A stretch of DNA of 64,000 bases from NCBI GenBank assembly GCA_007258455.2, contig VDFB02262577.1:16522-80521 (forward strand). The letters run 5' to 3'. This document shows, one piece after another, positions 22,444 to 33,993 of this stretch (its first letter is position 1; each line of letters starts with the position of its first letter). The notes beneath the pieces are model-generated. The model had not been told where the DNA came from, ran no database searches, and saw nothing but the letters and a program-made list of their open reading frames with translations. The DNA is from Sequoia sempervirens (lineage: Eukaryota > Streptophyta > Pinopsida > Cupressales > Cupressaceae). The translations under genes and the position numbers were made by a program.

Positions 22444-22639
22444 ACAAAGTACCTGCTAAGATGCTGAGGACCGTTGAATCAGCTGTGCCGCTATAGCTCA
22501 TAATTAGATATATTCAGAGGCCGTAGAATTTTCTTTGGTAAGTCTGCTTTCAGTTTCTAAAATTATAAGATTTGATTTTTTGTGTTGCAGGAAACAGCTA
22601 AAGTAAAAGGAAACTTTCAATCTGTATACTGTCGAATTA

Positions 22640-23340
22640 GAACTTTATTGCCGTTTGGTATAATATTCTGTTGTAAAATCTTAGTGTTCATACTCTCTGC
22701 ACGGTTTCTTCGGAATTCGTAATAACATAGTTGTTATATTTATTGCAATGATTCAGCCGTGCCACTACAACTGACAATTAGATAGGCTAATTCAAATATG
22801 CTTGCTTATTGAAATTTAGTAGTAGGTTTTGAGGGTTAGGTTCAATTTACAGATCGATCAATCAGCCGTCGCCAAAGCTGATAATTCAAATATTGTAATT
22901 TATTAAGATCCCGGTTGTAATTTTCGAGGGGTTTAGTGGAATATTCTGTCAAAAACAAAAATCATAGTGTTTAATGGGGTTTGGTAGAATATTTTGTAGC
23001 AAAATCTTACTGTCTGCAGCCTCGTTTCTTTGGGATGCGTAAAAACATGCTTGTTATATTTATCGCAATGATTTTTCGCAAATTGAAATGCAGTGTCTGC
23101 AGCCTCGTTTGCAATTCAGAGAACTGAATCTTGTAGGATATATAAATATATTTGGAAAAGATATTGTCATTTATTAGTGTTTATTGCTGTGGCATAATAT
23201 TCTGTACAAAAATCTTAGTAGTTATAATCTTAGTATGTCTTTTTGCAAGTTTAAATGCACTATGGCTGCAGCCTGCATTCCGAGAGCTGAATCTTGTAGA
23301 TGCTGTTCTGGAACATAGGATATAGAAATATATTTGGAAA
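22640..23340. repeat. Degenerate local repeats
   Basis: A TAATATTCTGT...AAAATCTTAGTG word recurs at 22660, 22940, 22985 and 23195, and a CTGCAGCCTCGTTT word at 23015, 23097 and 23267. Each is part of longer eroded duplicated blocks. No ORF or splice-supported gene is seen. Confidence 0.5.
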
Positions 23341-25639
23341 CGATATCCTTGACCAGAAACACGATGAAAACAAATAATCTTAACATGTGGAAATGTAACA
23401 TCGCTGTCTAACAACATTTGAAAAACATATTTTGGTACATTAGTCAATAGAAGATATACTAGTGTCAATAGAAGAAACATAACTAGGGAAAAAAGTCAAC
23501 CCTTGATTCCTGAAGTACAATAGATTAAAAGTAATTTAATAACTACTTCAAGCCAAGGTTTCAATAAACCACATTCTCAGGATATTTCTTTAGCCCCTTC
23601 TCAGAAACTCCACATCACAATGGGAGATTTATGGGAAGAAGAACCACATAAAACCATAAAATTCTAGTTTCCTATTTTCTATAGGTAGGATACACTACAA
23701 TAAATATTATTCCTCAGTTATTTTATCTAAAATTTCATGTCCTTATAATAAAATAACTCTATATGTTCTTGATTCAAATTTTAAATCCTCTACAAAATTT
23801 AGGACTATACTACAAATGCAAACTAATTAAATATATTCCTAGCTACATTGAAGGACTCCACATTGAGGTGATTTAGTGGATTAACATTAGATGCAATACC
23901 CCATTAGTAAACTATGAAGGAATTTTTCCTTAATAAGTACATGGAGTATTGTAGAGGGGGAAATGTGAGAGGAAATGATATTTTCATATTGACTTAGAAG
24001 GAGGATTAGCCTTGAGAAGATCATGTGAAAACATTTTTGTTTTCCTTAGATAAATCCATCAAACAATTTAATCTACAACAATCAATAATTATTATTTAAA
24101 TAATTCATTATTATATTTTCATAATATAATTATTTATCAATTAATAATATTGTTAGAATTAAGATAGTTTATATTTATTTTTATAAAATATTTTAATATA
24201 TTTTATGCTAAAAAAGTTCTAAATACATTTACATGTCATTCTTATGCATTTCTACTCCTATCATAATAATCATATATTATTTTTATGTGTGTGTATTAAT
24301 ATATTTAGCCTATTTTTTTTTATTATCATACATTCATTAGAAAGTAAGTATTATCAATCCTTATTAGACTTGTCTTTTATTGCATTTTTGGTTTGTAGTT
24401 ATTAGGTTTAATTCACAAGTACAAACTCCACCAATTAAAATAAAATTTAAATTTTAAAATTTTGTTAATTTCAACCCCTTCCCTTTCTATCCTTAAGTGT
24501 AAAATATATGGTTATGAAACTTGGTGTCCTATATTTAATGAAATTTATCACATTCATTCTAGGATATTCTAAATGTATGTTTCCTCTCATTATTGAAAGA
24601 TAAATGATAAGACAACACTTGTATTTGGTGCACTAAAGGGAATACCAAACTAACATTGTAGGTTTTTGTCTTCTAATTTGAATTTATTCTATTTTCAAGA
24701 TGTTAATTGAGGGGTACTTTTTTTGCAACTCTAATTTTAAGGAAACCTAGGAATGATATATTTTTATTACCACCTATCCCATAGATTGATAGGAGAAGTT
24801 TAATAGAGAAATGGGGATTAAGAAAGGAAAAATATCAAAATCAATCTAGGATTTATTGAAAGATAGAGGACTTGTCTATAAAAGAAATGTTCTAAAATAA
24901 TTAATCTATACTATAGGAAAAATAAAAAGCACAAAATTGTATGCTACTATTAAATACAATGAGAAAAATCAGAAAAATATTTAGTGTCTTCATCGAGTCC
25001 ACACCATTACACTATAATGAAGCTAAGTACTCGTTCTTAGGTTTTTGATAATCACAACCTTATGTACTTATTGAATGAGTTTACTCTATCTAGAAAAGTT
25101 TCGTTTAAGTTGATAAATGAATAAGGATTTGTTCAACATCCTTTGATACAATATATTATTTTCTAAGGATGCAATAAAATCCAAAATATTGATGGTAAGA
25201 GTAACAAAAATAGGAAAACAACTAATATAATCAAGCATTAAAAAATATAATATAACAGATATTCTAAAATATACAATCTAATAAAAGAAGATGAGATATC
25301 TCCAATATATACATCATTGTGTAAGATGAGAGATTAAGTATAGTGGATGGATATGTATATAAAATTAGATACATAAGAGTAATCTAGAGGTACTTAAATA
25401 GACCATATTTTACTTAATTCCAAAGCCATAATTTATGTAAATTTATTTTCTTGGAGAATTTATAGATAAAAATAAATCCTCATAAAATTAATTTTTATTT
25501 ACAATATTTTTATTTCCTTAGACTAGTATATTCCACTATTAGTTTTTTTATTTTATTCTCTTTAAAACACTTTCTAGATGTTCTTAAAATTGTTTGGGTG
25601 ATATTTTAAATATAAAAAAATAAGCATGTTAAATATTAT

Positions 25640-26760
25640 TGATATTCAAGTAAGGGAATGGCCCTTGAATCAATGAGTTCAAAAAAATAGAAAAATACAA
25701 AATAGAGGCATTAACACCTCAACCTTTAGATAATAAAAAAGGAGGCACATAGGATTGAGAGAGACAAGAAGAAAAAAAGAAGTCATTAAGATAGAGGGGC
25801 ACCAAACCAACACAAGAAAAACACAACAGAGGATTACTAACCACAATAGATGACCACTAACCTTTAGGACTGTAAATAAGGTTCCAATCAGCCTTCAGTT
25901 TTTCAAGCACTTCATGTTAGTCTTTCTCCTCCATATTTTCTATAGTGTTAGTTTAAATGGTACCCTCTTGGTAGTTTTCTTTCTTATTCTTATTTTTCCT
26001 GATCATAGTTTTTTTGAAGATCATGCCAAAGATAGCCATGTTCATGATCCCCTCAATAATTTAAGTGAATTTACCTATAGCCTCTTCTAGTGTAGATATC
26101 TTGTCTTTCATATTATCATGTTTATCATCAAATTTGACATTCAAAATACCACTTTGTAGCTCCTTAGTTTGATCATGTAAAATTTCTAGGGGCTTAAAGT
26201 GAGTGTCTTCCTCTCAATCAAAGCCCTCCATATCCTCCTTAATATTATTCTTTTCTTCCTTTGAAAATAGAGCTTCCATTTCCTCATATTTATTTTCCTT
26301 AAAAATTTGCTCCTCCCCCTATGCCCTTCTTCTTCCTCCTCACTAACTTCTTCACCTTCATATTCATATTCACTATTATCTAGGCTTATACTCATCATCA
26401 CTAGGAAGAAACTCTTCATTAAAAGAGCCCAATACAACTTCCTCTATAAAAATCTTGTTTCCTTTGTTATCATTGCTCTTGTTCTGAATAACACTTGCTA
26501 GCATGGTAGGTTTCCTTTCACCTGACCCAATACAAGAAATAATCCAATAAAGATTTGTATGATCACCAATTTTTATAGTGATAGAACCAAAAGGACCCAT
26601 TTTATTCTTTTTGGGTCAAGAAGAGATGAAAGGTCTTTCCTTTTATGATGGGTGGTTCTCTTCAAAACAATGATAGAAGATGGATTAAAGGAGAAAATAT
26701 TAATTGGGTATTCCATTTTGAGTTCAAATTTTGAATACAAAGGGGGGGGTATGTGAGGAT
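25640..26760 (-). pseudogene. Decayed acidic/coiled-coil ORF within the left 3.4-kb repeat
   Basis: Minus-strand reading from about 26600 gives FGSITIKIGDHTNLYWII, a FLPSDDE block, an acidic run EYEGEEVSEEEEEGH and a lysine-rich coiled segment. Frameshifts separate them. Downstream on the same strand are two stem-loops, GAGG...CCTC (25720-25705) and AAGGG...CCCTT (25666-25652), then an ATATCAATAATATT end. The architecture parallels 15009-16480. A homologous copy is in 58268-59640. No RT domain is found, so a non-LTR origin is only a suggestion. Confidence 0.4.
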
Positions 26761-26972
26761 GCATCTATTTATTTTAAATGAGTATGATTTCTAGGTGATT
26801 AGTGATGGAGGTTGGTGTTTTTAGGGTGGTGTTGAGAAAAAAATTATGCAACTCAACAAGTAATCCCTAATGCAGGGGTGGGTATGCCCCTGTAGCAATG
26901 CATGCCATCAACAAGGATAATAGGTAAAAAGGGATATTGACCCATTATTTTTTATGAATCTAATTCAAGATA

Positions 26973-27719
26973 GGGTATGTGCAAGATTATCATGGAAAAA
27001 ATAGGCCCTTAAGTGGCAAAAAGTTCAAAAAAATCAAAGTTAGGCAACTTGACGTAAAAATTTGAATAAGTTATCTATATTTTCAAAAATATGTAAGAAT
27101 AGAATTGTAGCAAATTGAATGTAGTTTCTAAACTACTAGGTTTATTTTAAGAAAAAAGAAACTATTTGGTGAAACTTTGAAATTTCAATGAGTAGTTCAA
27201 GAAAATAAGAAGTAGGTGTCAATTCACCACCCTAACCACAATAAAAAAATAATATTTTATTTTTAGATATAAAGGACTTCCCCATGTGATGCATTTTTTT
27301 ATAAATTTTTTCCAAAATATAAATAATTATGAATTTTATTAACTTTTGGGAAATATAAAAACTCATATGACCACCTTAACTCAAAAAACTTCATGAAATT
27401 CAATTTTATTTATTTTAATCCTATAGTATGTGAAGCATAGAATGTGAAGCATTTTTGGATTAGAAAAATGTGATACTATTTGAAAGCTATAGATGCTTTT
27501 CAATCAGCCTATCAATTAGGACTTTAGTTGTAATTCAAATAAAAATGAATAATAATTATTTATTTAATTCAAAGTAAAGCATAATTTATATTTGTGGAAA
27601 GATGAGAATCTCCTTTAAAAACCCTTTTCGTTTCATCAATTTTGGGTAAAAAAAAAGTCATCAGCCACATACCCCATCATATTGCCACTTTTTGATCCAT
27701 CATGATCCTAAACATACCC
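26973..27719. mobile_element. TIR DNA transposon, copy 2 (747 bp)
   Basis: Begins GGGTATGTGCAAGATTATCA and ends CATGATCCTAAACATACCC. It is flanked by GATA (26969-26972) and GACA (27720-27723), a 4-bp duplication with one change. The matching unoccupied site is in this window at 59311-59330, where TTCAAGA runs straight into GAGGAAAATAAT. The interior is similar to copies 1 and 3 and carries no ORF. Confidence 0.88.
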
Positions 27720-27938
27720 GACAGGAAAATAATATTCATCAATTATGTTAAGCCTTACTTCAAGATTAAAGTCACACATAACGCACAAATTTACCAAAGC
27801 ATAGGGCATGAGAACATTTTCCCTACCCAAACAATTTTGAAGATTAAATGATATCTTGGTCTATTGAGTTCAATGCATGCTCTAACTACAAGAAAATTAT
27901 TAGTTAGTAAAAGTAGCATATGTTTTTGACATTATTTC

Positions 27939-30900
27939 TGTTGTGCATGCTTTGCACACACACCCCGCCATAGGTAGGGACCCCCTCTTTTTTGTTCTGG
28001 TGGGTCATTTTTTGCTCTCCCTTTTTGCGTACCCTAGTTTCCAAACCTAAGTTGGCCATAAGCCTTTAAATGATCAATTTTAACTTTGGCCCAATTCACC
28101 CAGTTGAGTTTCAACAAGTCATTCACCTCTGCGGGTTTGGCCCTATGGGCTTCCCCTTGCTTTTCACCCAACATCCATTGGCCCTCGCGGACCTGCATTC
28201 ATGGGATTCCTCTTGTCATTCACCCTTGCACTCCACCATTCACCTATATTCAAGCCTTGGTATCCACCTAACATGGAGACTTTTCACCTATATTTGTCAT
28301 TGCATCCTTTGACTTCTATGGACCCGCATTTGTGGATCGCCGTATGAAGGTTTTTGTCCCCTTTTTGCTGATTTGGAGGTGGTCAACCCTTCGCTACCGC
28401 CCACATGGTGGGCTATGCATTTGGCCCTATTGTCTCCATCATTACCATTACTGAAGTAAACTTGACCTAATACACTTCCAAAATTTCATGAGTCTAAAAC
28501 ATTTGTTGGTCTTTGCACACAAATTTCCCTCACTCGATGTCTATTTCCTAATGACTAAGCTCTTGTGCCATCCCACTAGGCGGGACTTGCATGCATTGTG
28601 TCCCTGAGATGAAACCATAAAATTGTGAGGGGACCCTTAAGCCCACACCCATTGACAAGTCTACCCCAGTGGACCGCCATCTATGGGAGGCCATTACCAT
28701 AGTGTCATTTGATGACAACAATCCTCTCATGGTCTCCCCACTTCGTAGACTCACAATCCACTAGTACCATCATCGCCCTATGAATTTCATCCATGGCATG
28801 TTCCATTCATCATCCTGTTGTTGCAAATAATGAAATTCCATCCACAGAAGATGGTACAAAAGAGCCTCGAATGCAAATATCCAACAAAGGCATAGAATTC
28901 ATGAATTATCAAGTGTGAGGAAGGAAGAAGAGAGAGCAAGTATAATCGTTTGTGAGATTAAAAGTGCCCACAAAGCAACTTCAGGGTATGCACTATCTGC
29001 ATCATGGGAAAGGACCCAAATAATATTTTCTATTCCCAAGCTAGTGATAGATGGTGTTATCCTGGGCTTCATCAAGACTTCATATAAGAGTCTCTATTTG
29101 ACATTGACCATGATGATAAGGGCATCCCAACATTGCCATCTTCCCTTTTTCACCTACTATCCTGGCAAACCTCTTTGTTGTGGGACCCACACTTCTCACG
29201 GTCGTCCCATGCACCATCGATGACATTCATGGCATCACCCCACACTCCCCTACCTATGGATGTTCCCCACGTAGGTTCTACTTTGCGTACTTCTACCAAG
29301 CTTTCACCATTTTAAACGGCCTACCACTAGTGTCGCCCTGCATTCCTTGATTTGTATCCCTAGCTGAAGGCACATATGTGGGGGCCGATGTGTGGGCCCC
29401 TATATCATTCACCATTTTCCCACACTACCATGCCATCCAATTCTCTCGCAAAGGCCCAATTTTTTTTTAAAGTGTCCAAGATACTTGATATATATATATA
29501 TATATATGAACAGGGGTACTTAGTGTGCATGTGAATAATCAAAGATGCAAAGTGTGACTGCACGACTGAACCTAATGAGGAATCATAGTTCTTGAAGCCT
29601 ACTAATGGCTTGTTATGTACACTAAGGATGCTATGCGAGATGATGAAGTTAGCAATCAAATGGGTGGTTGATAAAATTTAATGCAAAAAAAAATTAAAGT
29701 GCTCAAAATGATCAAACATTAATATGAAACATAAGTGCGACATAGGGTGTGGAGGCTTTCATTTATTCTCAGTCATCACTCGAGCGACATTAGCACTGCG
29801 ATGTTCTACCTTTTTCTAGTTACGATCCCTCCATGAACTTTAACCATGTGGGCCTCACACTCTTAGTGGATGAGCTTCCACGATGGAGGAGCTTTGGCTC
29901 TCCCCTCCCTCTTGTTTGTGATTTCTAGGCAGACCTCACCTATACACATCTCATGCTCCACGGGGCTGTTATCTATTTGGCTATCTCAAAATGCATTTGT
30001 GTAATGTTTCCCCACACTCCACCATCTGCATACCATTCAAAATTATTTTTACATTGCATGAACCACATGCCATGGGATTGCTCATTCATGGTTCATTCTA
30101 TACTTGAATCAGTTTTATGCTATCAACTAGCATCGGACAGGCACACTTGGAAATCCAAAGGAATAGGGCATGATTCTATTGTGTATGTGGAGGAAGCACA
30201 ACAAAGGGATGAATCGAACCTGATCAGCCTATAGATGATAGATTAATGATAAGGCCAAACTCATAAGGAATTTGCAAATAATGAGAGGTCTATATCAGAA
30301 AATTATGTGTGGGGATAGTGTTATTCTCATGGGTAGTATTTCAATGTAGGCAATCCAAATTTTTCCTTCAAAATGAGAACCGCTTGAACTCAGAATAGTG
30401 AGATCCCTTTGTATGCATAAAATCCCAATTTGTATTGGAAATAAGACTACAAAGGTTGTTATTCCACATGTCACCTACTAGTGGTATTTCAAAGACGTTT
30501 TTCTGCACTCAAAAAAATTCCCAAGTGAAATGGAAACAAACTTATGATTCAAATGATGGTTGGTGTGGGAAGGTTCTTAAACCTAGAAAAGGAGGAGTGA
30601 ATGACTAAGAGGAAAGGAGGATATTGCTCATCTAGACATCAGTTCTTAGGAGCAACCTACATAATGACAACTAATTACCTCTCTGCGGGCATCAAGAGGT
30701 AGAGTTCTAGGTATGGTTTTCCATTTTTCTTATGACCTATTGTGGGCTATCATCTGTATGCCCAACCTTGCAAAATTTTCTTCCATAGAACCCGCAGTTC
30801 ATTCAGCCATCCAAGTGGAAACCTTTTCACAATGGAACTTTGATAAAATAGGCCAGAAGAAACCTCTACTCGTAGGAGCGTCCATTCAGAAATGGATGGT

Positions 30901-33900
30901 CATGTTGCCACATGAGCATGATGATGAAATATAAAATAAGAAGATAGGAATCATGGAATTGTTACATAATGGTGATGAACATGTAGCTTGGTGAAGACAC
31001 AATAAAAATATCAACATTGTTGTTTCACGATGCTAAAGAATACAAATAATGCAATGTTGTCGATGGTTAGTCTTCGACATATTATGGACTGTTAGAAGCA
31101 TCTAAATGCACTATTGTGAGCAAGTAAATGAAACACAATGCATCTCATGCTCACTAAGAATGGAACGATCAATGACATCAATGTTTCCAATAATGTAATA
31201 ATTTGATAAAATAAATCACTCCATAATAGATGTAAAGGTATTTAGATAGTTATGGCTATAGTGGTATAGATATAATGATCAAAATGGCGAGGGGAAAAAT
31301 GTGATGTTCTTGATCAACAAAGGCAAGGAAAGTATGCTTCAAATCATTTAGTGAAGTTAGTATTATGTGGTTATAATTATGCGAGCTTTGGCCCTTTCAA
31401 AGTCGTCACTAATGACATCAACCCAATTTCCACCCACACACTCGCTTCCTACAAATGGCTCAAAGTTCCTTCAAGCCCGCAATGCCATTACGTTTGTGTC
31501 ACAAGAGAATGTTTGAATCTTTGGTGATTGGCTGGGCCATGGTATGAATGTGAGTAATTTTTGTGGAGACTTGGATAGCAACATCTATTTGTGGAGCTGG
31601 CAACTTTAATATAAAATTGACAGAAATCTTTCCTACATGGCTCGCTATTGCCTTAGCCATTTCCTTTGTGTGGGTGCCATTACATGGGCAACTACTACCA
31701 CTATTCCATTTTCTAATGGAAATTCTATGGTAGGTGTCCTCACTCAATTGCTCAATGGAGTCCACCTTTGCAGGGCCCATAGGCACTCTCTCTACATGGT
31801 GATGCACGTTGCTTAATCAAAATAATGTTGTGACATGGGGGCACGAAGTGTTGAGTTGACAAAGTGACAAAGAAAATCAAAATACCATACCCCTTTCCCC
31901 CACCACTGTAATGGATATAGGATGAACACAATGACTGAGCTGAGATATTACTATTATTAGTCACTCAAAGCAAAATGGCAAATATGAGGAATTTGAAAAC
32001 ACACTCTAGCCTTGAATCATAGCCCATTTAGTTAGTCGGCGAACTTTCGAGCTATTTGGGATGGGGGTGATTGCCATAATAAGAAGGTTGATTGGAACAT
32101 TCAATAAAGTAGTCTTCTCTAGGGAAAGGATTTGAATAAGACTAGGATGCCTAGCATGCTTCTAGTCCATACCGTGAGTTATAAGGTTCCTTATTTTTAA
32201 GCAATCTGAGCCTTTTGGCACTACTATTGCTTGTCGTTGGTTGCCCAAAAGTAATGGCACTATTTAAATTATAATTAAGCAATCATGCAAAATAGGAATT
32301 ATATGGTCACATGAATGTCAACTAGTCATGTTTATAAGGTTTCATACCATTGCTTGCATGAGCTTAATTCAAACTAATGTTTTATGCGGGGCTCTTATTG
32401 TAAAATGGAGACCATCGAAAAGGCCTACCATAGAAAGAAGTTGCTTGCAACACGCTCGCCTATGACATTGTCCATAGAACCCTGATAAAAGAATTCTTGA
32501 CTCAAAACTTGATACAGAGAAGGAAGGGAGAAGGTGAAATCATGAGGAATATAATCTAATGAGAAGCCATATACCTCCTGCTATATTTGCATAGGTGAAT
32601 ATCAATCAAACCATTTGCGGAGCCCAACCAAGGTGGGAGCTTTACTTCACAAAAAATGCATGTTGATGGGGTTCTTTTGCTTGTCCTCCTATGAAAGAAT
32701 TCCCTAGGTAAGGATGATCCTAGAGGAGAAATGATTGCCTAAATGATGGATGATTTATCAAAAGGAAGACAAATAAAATAAAGGTTGCATGACAAGGAGG
32801 GATTGATCAACCTATGGATTCATAACTAGGAGGAAGAAGCTAAGTTGTCCCACAATGGTGCAGATCTATAAACAAAGTTCACTTGATTGGCTGAATAATG
32901 ATTACAAACATATTAAGCAGAGGGTGGCCTTCAGACAGTTTCAGCTACAACAAAAGGGTAATCCACAAGAGGAAAAAAGCACTACAACACCTGGGCACTA
33001 CAAGAAAAAATAGGAAAAGGACAAATGATGTATTTTAAATTTTTGGATAATGGCTCAGCTAGGTGAAACCCTAGTGTAAAGAAAATCTTAACCACTCATT
33101 GTAAATCAATCCTAGCCATTCATCTGGGCTTTGGAAAACTATAAATAGGAGTCTCCCCTTCATTTGTAAATGGTTGGAGAGCTGGTGTAAAAGTATTCTA
33201 CAACAATAGAGATCTACATTGCATTATCTATGGATGTTTCTCTTGTGTTTCTTCATTATGCATGCATGGTTCTACTTCCCTATCAGTTTAGTTGTTAGTT
33301 TCTTGAATGGAAGTGATGATGGTGTTTTTTGTTACTGTATTTGAAAAATTTCTAGTTCATGCTTTTTGTGGTTTGTTGATGATGAATCACTTTGTAAAGC
33401 TATCCTGAGCTTCCTTACTTTATTGTTGCAACTTAGTTCAATTGCATGTTCATAATGTGTGTATGCAATCTGAAAATCTACAATCCTTAGATGATTGCAC
33501 TTGTTTTGTGTAACTGTAGGTTCTTCTTGGCTAAGAAAAACCTAGTTTAGGGAGTTTGTCTATTGTAGCAACCTCCATGATCATTGTTCATTCATAGTTT
33601 CAGGTCTAGGAATTTTCTCTTTTCCTTGCCCTTTTTCCTTTTTTAATAAGTAACCTAAGCTAAGGTTCATTGCATATTTTAAAGCCAAATCTAAAGCTAA
33701 AATAGGAGTTCTAGACTATTGTTTGAACTTGTAGCAACTGTACAATAACTTCTACACCTTAAGAACTCCATTTGCAAACCCAACTTCCCACACTTTGTAA
33801 CTCATTCGTAAGTATTCCTTGTGATGCCATAAAATCACATGAATCGACCGAGATATTCCAAGCTCTATCAAGACCATACATTAGAGACCTTGGGATAGTG

Positions 33901-33993
33901 TTATGAAATTTGATTATGGAAGATTTTCTTTTAAGAGAGGTGATGCACCTATATATTACCTATGCTGAGAAGTGCATAAAAAACACATCAATA
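27939..33993 (-). repeat. Giant LTR (about 6.06 kb), 3' LTR of the minus-oriented element
   Basis: Pairs along its full length with 38399-55825 once the Athila-like insertion is removed. On the plus strand it starts TGTTGTGCAT and ends ACATCAATA (the partner ends ATATCAACA). ATTTC precedes it at 27934-27938 and follows the partner at 55826-55830. A sampled 98-base stretch near 28095 shows 11 differences between the two LTRs. It contains a (TA)n tract at 29488-29507 and a plus-strand TATAAATAG at 33140. Confidence 0.88.
33140..33148 (+). promoter_or_regulatory. Plus-strand TATA box inside the giant LTR
   Basis: CTATAAATAGGAGTC is a good plant TATA context. It points toward the internal ORF on the plus strand, opposite to the direction set by the primer-binding site. 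The other LTR has the eroded ATATTAATAGGGGTC at 54971. Confidence 0.4.

Larger units (their letters stand above)
23440..27850. repeat. 3.4-kb direct repeat, left copy (with TIR element inside)
   Basis: Aligns along its length with 56045-59442, starting near GAAGATATACTAGTGTCAAT and ending near CCCAAACAATTTTGAAG. Without the 747-bp TIR insertion at 26973 it is about 3.6 kb. Before the giant LTR element inserted, only about 330 bases separated the two copies. They may be LTRs of an element with almost no interior or a local duplication. Boundaries lack a clear target duplication. Confidence 0.7.

Noticed and set aside
22538..22590. Plus-strand GTAAGT...TTGCAG intron
   Set aside because: At 53 nt it is too short for a usual plant intron, and no coding or transcribed context supports it.
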